A stretch of 64,000 bases of DNA from Malurus cyaneus samueli. Its lineage: Eukaryota; Chordata; Aves; Passeriformes; Maluridae. The notes beneath the pieces were generated by a model. That model saw only the letters and a list, made by a program, of their open reading frames with translations, did no database searches and had not been told where the DNA came from. Made by a program: the position numbers and the translations under genes. This document shows, piece after piece, positions 59,701 to 64,000 of this stretch. The stretch lies in NCBI GenBank assembly GCA_009741485.1, contig VKON01002658.1:1480831-1544830 (forward strand), given 5' to 3'. Within the stretch, counting starts at the first letter, position 1, and every line of letters begins with the position of its first letter.

Positions 59701-62700
59701 TACTTACCCAAGCCTGTGTTCAGTTACTTAATTAAAGCAATACACAACCAGCAATTTAAAATTGTTTTCTCATGTTTACAAAATTACTTAACTTAGAACC
59801 ACGATGACAAAAATCTGCAGGGTTTGATGCAAAACAACACAGTGAGTCTACAGCAGCTTCTGTGATTAGACATTCACCAGTATTTTATGGGATTTGAATG
59901 CAGAATTAGGAATTGGTTGAGTGGCAGAAGTGACCCAGGGACAAAGGAGAGCATGAGAACCTCTTGGTATCCATCTGCTGATTGCCTAACAAATGGGACA
60001 CCACAGCACAGGACCTGGCTGATTAGTTACAAATTAACTGCAATAATAATCAAGGTTTTCAGATAACTTATCAGCTGTGGCTACACAGCACATACATCCT
60101 GAATAGTGAGGGAAGGGCAAAAACACCTGAGTCAAGTCTTGAAATTGTGACCCAAGCATCAGTATCCTAACAGTCCTGGGCAGAAAGTTCCAAAAATAAA
60201 ACTTTTAAGTGGCTGATCTAACAAATCACACGGCAGGGAGGTGGTCAAGGGCCAGGGATGGTGGCATGGCAGGGGTGGTGAGTCAAATGCCTGACTTGAA
60301 GCATTTTGGGGAAATGAGGAACAAAGTTGAGAGATGAGCTGCAAAGAGGAACTCAAAATCAGCAACCACAATGAGAAAAGAGAACTATACAAGTGATTTA
60401 ATCCAAGTAATTTTCTCTGCTGAAAAGTGAGAAGGTTGGGCTTCTGACACTTCATCAAATGAACCTCCAGCTTCCTGTGCTGTTGCATTTCCCAGGTGGA
60501 ACTGACCCTTCCCAGCCAAAATGGGAATAATAAATAATTATAATAATAATGAATGGGAACAATCCAGACATTATGAGGGCACATTCCTGCTGAAAAGCAC
60601 CAACGTGGCCAAGAGAGAGCCAACACCAAGCACCTGGCTCACAGACATGCCCCTCTCAAGTTTTTGGGGCCAGTAGGTCAAGAAGACTGCTCCCATCTGC
60701 TCAGCACTGGTGAAACCACACCCACAGCACCAAGGCCAGTTCTGGGCTCCAAAGCACAGGACTGATACAGATCTACTGGAATAAATCCAAAGAAGGGCTG
60801 TGAAAATTAAGGGATGAGAGATTCTTGCATACAATGAGAAGCTGAGGGTGCTGGAATTGTTTTGTCTGGAGAACAGAGGCTGGGGAGGATCCCACATGTG
60901 CAAATACCAGATGGGAGGGTGTAAAGAAGACTGAGCCAAGCTCTTCTTGGTGGTGCCCAAGGAAAGGACAAGAGGAACAGGAATAAATTTAAACACAGGA
61001 AATTCAGTTTATAAACATAAAGAATCCCCCTTTTTATTGTAAGAGTGATCAAACTCTGGAACAGGCTTCCAGAGAGGTTATGGGGACTCCATCCCTGGAT
61101 TTATTCAAAACCTAACTGGACCAGGTCCTGGAGAGCTCTAGAGGTCCTTTCCAATCTGAACAATTCTGAGTAAAAATCATCATGCTACTCTGTCTCAGAG
61201 CCCTGCAATCCAAGGCAGCTGAATATCAAGACTCAACAATTTTTCTCAGAAATGACCAGTTTTAAAATTATGCAGAAGTGAAGAAAGAATTCAGAGATGA
61301 TTCTATAAAATGAGGTAAAAGCCTTGAATGAAAAAGCAAGTGAAATCAAACCCCTCAGACTGAAAAAAGCTTCAGGTACAAGGTTTCATCTCAGAGCAGA
61401 AAAAGCCAAACAAGTTAAGTGTTATCTTGATCTCTGAAGTTAATTGAAGTAATGCAATAGGAAACCTGACACTGAGTCTAAAGCTACAGCATGACTAAAG
61501 CCCGAGGAGAACTCAAGTCCCAGAGGAATTTATGTTACAGGGTAAACACCAAGGAGAGTAAAGCATGAAGGATCTTCAGCCTCAGATCAGCAAAAAGCTG
61601 CTGCAACATTCAGGGCAGCCCTCCTGCCTCAGGTGGATTTCACGGGGCACAGAACAACTCACAGAGCTCGGACTTTGAACGCCTGAGGAATAATCCTCCC
61701 TTAAGTGAGGCTTTCCTGCTGTTCGGATGGAGCTTACAGCAACTGGCCCGAGCACTCACAATCGAGGCTTAGGGCTGTGTATCTTAACTAAAGGTCTTTG
61801 CAAAGGAGTGAGAATAGAAGAAGATTAAGGGGATCATACCAAGTTCCAACAAAGTCACCTGCAAGTTTTTAAGGGCTTACAAATAAAAAAAAAAAAAACC
61901 AACCCAGGAAAACACTCATAAGAAGTCTCTCTTGCATTGAAAGAATAATATACCTACTAAGACACAATATATGTATTCCACAGCAAAATGTGGATTTTAT
62001 GTTATACTTAAGACTACAGTCATAAAGAAACTTAAGCTGTCATATAAACTAAACGAAAAAAGTACCAGGAATAAAATCATTAAAAGATCAGCTCAGTTTT
62101 TGTATTTTGAAAATTCAAGACAGCAGGAGTAGTTAAGGACCGCTGGCTAAAACTGTTGTCAACCCCTATATAAACTGGCACTAAGTATGATACTGGAATC
62201 TGTTTAAACTCAGCATCAGACATCTCTCTCACAGAATATAAAAAAAATATTTACTAGAAAACCAACTATATTAAAAACCAAGTCAGGCAGCAGAGAAAAG
62301 CACTGAACTGATCTCTACAGAGCAAGAAGATTGAACTTGCTGGATTTTTCCCTCCCAATGTTTCGGAAAAGGTAGAAGAAACTTATTTTAGACAGGATCA
62401 ACAAGCTTCACTCTCAAATGGGAATGGTTTTATCAGGGTTTTACCAGGGCACTGAGCCATTCACTATCTGTCTGCAACACCACAGGGAGGAAGAACAGAG
62501 TCACAGAAAATTCTGTTCCCCCTGAAAGCAGAAAGCAGAGCAAACAGGCGGTCACAGGCAAGAAAAATGATCTCTTGTACCTGATCTAAGCAACAGCCTG
62601 ACGCCCCTCTGGCTGGGGAAGGAAACACCAGGATAAAGAATCGTTAGAAGAAAAAAAAAAAAAATAGATGCGTCTGAGAGGGAAAGCATCACGCCCCACA

Positions 62701-63182
62701 AAAAAAAAAAAAAAAAAAAAAAAAGAGTATTTTCGGGTGGCGCGGTTGGACTTCGGAGATTAATTCCGCGCTGAACCGAGGCACTGGTCAGCAGGTGGCA
62801 CCTAAAATTAGGCTGCGGGAGGAAGGTTTAAAGGGAGCCCGCTGCAATCCACGGACACGGCGCAGCCCCTCACGACCCTCCCGTGCCCGGGGACCAGAGC
62901 AGAGCCCCGGGGCGAGAGGGAGCATCGGCCGGGGGCCGCGGAGCCCTCAGCGCCCGGAGCCGGGCGGAGAACAGCCCTCAGGAGCAGCGGAGGGCACGAC
63001 GGCTCCCGCATCCCCTCCCTCCATCCCCGCTCCCCTCATCACTCACCGCCGCGGTGCGAGATGTGCCGGCAGCGAAAGCGCTGCCGCTTGGGCCGGTGGA
63101 GCAGCCCCGGGCACTTGAGGAGGAGCGCGGAGGTGAGGACGTATCCACCCAGCGTGGAGAGCACGTAGAACGCGGCCGACAT
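50676..63182 (-). CDS. GDPD1: GDPD1, glycerophosphodiester phosphodiesterase domain-containing protein 1 (complete, 10 coding exons)
   Basis: The coding exons join as 63182-63047, 58831-58789, 55575-55440, 54823-54778, 54236-54118, 53519-53430, 52784-52651, 52136-52077, 51342-51291 and 50798-50676: 939 nt, 312 residues plus TAA. All introns are GT-AG and all phases agree. The family (also called GDE4) is a membrane lysophospholipase D that cleaves lysophosphatidylcholine and N-acyl-lysophosphatidylethanolamine, giving lysophosphatidic acid and N-acylethanolamines. Visible in the sequence: an N-terminal hydrophobic segment (about residues 3-23), the GDPD motif HISHRG with H43, ENLENT (49-54), metal-binding ELD (E70, D72), SHDENL with H85, a second hydrophobic segment near 201-222, and a C-terminus ending MTDYPTKLKEFLHNYPA. 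The human protein is 314 residues as I remember it, so length fits. No frameshift or stop is seen. YPEL2 follows in the same orientation, as in mammals. Confidence 0.97.
51291..51342 (-). CDS. GDPD1: GDPD1 coding exon 9
   Basis: A 52-bp exon encoding the end of T255 to Q272 (LLMRKALFDHLTARGIQ). Acceptor CCCCAG. The donor is GTACAG, GT-type but poor beyond +2. Intron 9 is 492 bp. Confidence 0.95.
52077..52136 (-). CDS. GDPD1: GDPD1 coding exon 8
   Basis: A 60-bp exon encoding the last base of K235 to D254 plus two bases of T255 (LKEPAKMSRSQKFIIWLAD). Acceptor CAACAG, donor GTAAGA. Intron 8 is 734 bp. Confidence 0.95.
52651..52784 (-). CDS. GDPD1: GDPD1 coding exon 7
   Basis: Encodes residues 191-234 plus two bases of K235, including QRVLLLLGLFYTGLLPF (second hydrophobic stretch) and FFEIPMPSIIL. 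Several substitutions from the mammalian form as I remember it (for example FCAQ for FSLQ and PFKEE for PIREQ), but the frame and phase are intact. Acceptor CTGCAG, donor GTGAGT. Intron 7 is 514 bp. Confidence 0.95.
53430..53519 (-). CDS. GDPD1: GDPD1 coding exon 6
   Basis: A 90-bp phase-0 exon encoding residues 161-190, with REHLTVWGNVNYEIV recognisable. Acceptor CTGCAG, donor GTAAGG. Intron 6 is 645 bp. Confidence 0.97.
54118..54236 (-). CDS. GDPD1: GDPD1 coding exon 5
   Basis: Encodes codon 121 (split) to K160, including GKDNRIPLLQEVFEAFP and VNIDIK, the central strand-helix part of the TIM-barrel GDPD fold. Acceptor CCCCAG. The donor is the weaker GTTTGT (54112-54117). Intron 5 is 598 bp. 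Confidence 0.96.
54778..54823 (-). CDS. GDPD1: GDPD1 coding exon 4
   Basis: A 46-bp exon encoding ELPPYLCKLDVTFQK (106-120) plus one base. Acceptor TTTAAG and donor GTGAGC flank it. Intron 4 is 541 bp. Confidence 0.95.
55139..55207 (+). repeat. 39-bp tandem duplication in GDPD1 intron 3/2 flank
   Basis: GATTAACCCTCCTCTGTCAT followed by CAGCTCCAGA starts at 55139 and, identically for 30 bp, at 55178. It lies in intron 3, about 230 bp from exon 3. The exactness indicates a recent slip. Confidence 0.96.
55440..55575 (-). CDS. GDPD1: GDPD1 coding exon 3
   Basis: Encodes the end of codon 60 through residue 105, beginning AVNLGTDMLELDCHLTKD. It contains the metal ligands E70 and D72 and the second catalytic histidine H85 in SHDENL. 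The acceptor is TTGCAG and the donor GTGAGT (55434-55439). Intron 3 is 616 bp. Confidence 0.97.
55576..58788 (-). other. GDPD1 intron 2
   Basis: About 3.2 kb, AT-rich, with no nested gene or recognised TE. Flanked by GTGAGT at the exon 2 side and TTGCAG at the exon 3 side. Confidence 0.7.
58789..58831 (-). CDS. GDPD1: GDPD1 coding exon 2
   Basis: A 43-bp micro-exon encoding GAGENLENTMAAFH (residues 46-59) and two bases of codon 60. Acceptor CTGTAG and donor GTGAGT flank it. It is too small to stand out as an open frame and was recognised by the GDPD motif and matching phases. Intron 2 is 3,213 bp. Confidence 0.95.
58832..60569 (-). other. GDPD1 intron 1, 3' part
   Basis: Non-coding, nothing recognised before the CR1 at 60.57 kb. 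Open frames on the minus strand are in CR1 or chance. Confidence 0.6.
60570..61175 (+). mobile_element. CR1 LINE 3' end fragment (~0.6 kb)
   Basis: Follows the CR1 3' order on the plus strand: CCAGTTCTGGGCTCCAAAGC, GAAGGGCTGTGAA, GAGAAGCTGAGGGTGCTGGA, GTCTGGAGAACAGAGGCTGG, TGGTGCCCAAGGAAAGGACA, CTCTGGAACAGGCTTCCAGA, GAGGTCCTTTCCAATCTGAA. Old and diverged, 5'-truncated, antisense to GDPD1 in intron 1. Confidence 0.92.
61176..62744. other. GDPD1 intron 1, 5' part
   Basis: About 1.6 kb with poly(A) runs (61885-61898, 62651-62664, 62700-62724) and no recognised gene or TE. Confidence 0.55.
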
Positions 63183-63430
63183 CCTGCGCCCGGTCGCCGG
63201 CCGCCCCGGGCCGTGGCTTCGCGCTCCGTGCCGCTGTCCCAGCCCGCTGCCGGCTCGCGGCGAGGCGGAGCCGCTGCGGGCGCGAGCTCTGAGGGAGCGG
63301 AGCCTCTGCGGCGCGCAGCCGCCCCGGCGCCGGGAGGAGCGCAGCGCGCAGGCGCAGCGACCCGCGCCCTTCCCGCCCCTCCCCCCGTGAGGGGCTCCCG
63401 GAGCCGCCGCCGCCGCGGACGCTTCGCGAA
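62745..63430 (-). promoter_or_regulatory. GDPD1 CpG-island promoter
   Basis: A GC- and CpG-rich block surrounding the first coding exon, with many CCGCCC/GGGCGG-like boxes. It is preceded in intron 1 by poly(A) runs (about 62651-62664 and 62700-62724). No convincing TATA box precedes the ATG, so this looks like a dispersed CpG-island promoter. The transcription start must lie above 63183. Confidence 0.7.
63047..63182 (-). CDS. GDPD1: GDPD1 coding exon 1
   Basis: Encodes residues 1-45 plus the first base of codon 46. It starts with ATG in good context (A at -3) and MSAAFYVLSTLGGY, which is the membrane anchor, and ends at HISHRG just before a GTGAGT donor (63041-63046). H43 is the first catalytic histidine. 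The exon is GC-rich and lies in a CpG island. Intron 1 is 4,215 bp. Confidence 0.96.
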
Positions 63431-63439
63431 GGCTGTGGG

Positions 63440-63740
63440 GGGTAATTGCTAATTAGACGCTTTAATTGCCCACTGCGCTGTTTCGGCTCCCCGCTCGCAG
63501 GTGAAGGATGTGTTTCCACAGCCCCGCCCAGTGCCCGCCTCACGGCGGGGATGTCGCTGTCAAAAAAAACACTTGGCAAATGCTGTGGGATAATTATCAG
63601 TGACACCCTCTCATTTTCCACCGGGCTGTCCCGGCTCTCTCCTCACAGGTGGAAAGATGTGTTTGCCCCACCCAGCCCCTCAGAGATGTCGTATCCCAAT
63701 GAAGGGATGTGTGTGTGTCCCCCCCCCCCCCAGCCCGTCA
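63440..63740 (+). repeat. Diverged ~150-bp direct duplication upstream of GDPD1
   Basis: GCTGTTTCGGCTCC..CTCGCAGGTGAAGGATGTGTTTCC near 63478-63515 recurs as GCTGTCCCGGCTCT..CTCACAGGTGGAAAGATGTGTTTGCC near 63625-63667, in the same orientation. Confidence 0.7.
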
Positions 63741-63955
63741 GATATCATAAAACTTGCGTTAGGGTTGGATCTTTAGAGATCATCCAGTCCAGCCCCCAAT
63801 GTCGTATTCCACACAGGAGAGATACATTTTCCACACCCGACCCCTCAGAGATGTCATATTCCAAAGGTAGGGATGCTTTTTCTTCATCCATCCCCTCAGA
63901 AATGTCATATTCTGAATGGGAGGGACGCATTTCCCACATCCAGGCCCTGAGAGAT
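63670..63955 (+). repeat. ~55-bp degenerate tandem repeat
   Basis: CCCCTCAGAGATGTC-type words at about 63676, 63735, 63795, 63841, 63892 and 63943, spaced 46-60 bp, most followed by ATATTCC and a purine-rich GGGATG segment. A CR1 3'-end-like fragment (TAGGGTTGGATCTTTAGAGA, TCATCCAGTCCAGCCCCC) sits inside it at 63758-63800. Confidence 0.75.
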
Positions 63956-64000
63956 CAAAGAATCACAGAAAGGATCTAGGAAAGGATCTTTAAAAGATCA
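63955..64000 (-). mobile_element. CR1 LINE 3' end, cut by the window edge
   Basis: AGAATCACAGAAAGGATCTA, then AGGATCTTTAAAAGATCA at the last base: the reverse complement of a CR1 3' terminus, continuing past position 64000. Confidence 0.7.

Noticed and set aside
60159..61052. Minus-strand frames of 81-156 codons in GDPD1 intron 1
   Set aside because: They are antisense to a CR1 3' end and its flank and have no domain.
1..64000. CRISPR arrays, tRNA/rRNA genes, endogenous retrovirus genes, DNA transposase genes
   Set aside because: No matching structure. The tandem arrays have no spacers, and no pol, gag, transposase or RT protein motif was recognised outside short CR1 3' ends.

Overview
This is vertebrate nuclear DNA, and almost certainly bird. 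It has split genes with canonical GT-AG introns, several CR1-type LINE 3' ends (the dominant avian retroposon), short introns, CpG-island promoters, and the neighbour pair GDPD1-YPEL2 in the order and relative orientation I recall from human chr17q. There are no bacterial operons, CRISPR arrays, phage genes or tRNA/rRNA genes that I can see. Most open frames in the window are chance frames in repeats or CpG islands.

Genes, both on the minus strand. GDPD1 (50,676-63,182) is complete: ten coding exons could be placed to the base and give a 312-residue protein. YPEL2 lies downstream of it: a CpG-island promoter with CCAAT and TATA elements and a probable non-coding exon 1 at about 43.45-43.52 kb, then exon 2 (31,813-31,929), which encodes the first 39 residues. 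The remaining YPEL2 exons were not found at lower coordinates. They are either beyond position 1 or lost in poor sequence.

Repeat region. Positions ~1.3-25.5 kb form one very large inverted repeat. The left arm (surely 3.42-12.11 kb) is matched in reverse complement by 13.98-23.24 kb, around a spacer of about 1.85 kb. The arms carry nested satellites: a ~175-bp unit that is itself arranged head-to-head, a 14-bp unit, an ~80-bp unit beside the spacer and a ~380-bp unit at the outer ends. The spacer holds a 0.9-kb array of an 11-bp unit. A 25-N gap interrupts the left arm inside the 80-bp satellite, and a 513-bp tandem duplication occurs only in the left arm. The outer parts of both arms (1-4.2 kb and ~20.1-26.0 kb) look like uncorrected single-read sequence full of small indels, so part of the palindrome may be an assembly product. 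This is the main point to resolve.

The rest (26-31 kb, the YPEL2 intron 1, the GDPD1-YPEL2 intergenic region and the GDPD1 introns) is ordinary intronic and intergenic DNA with scattered CR1 fragments, microsatellites and small tandem duplications. I found no novel protein-coding system. The unusual object is the palindrome with its nested satellite structure.
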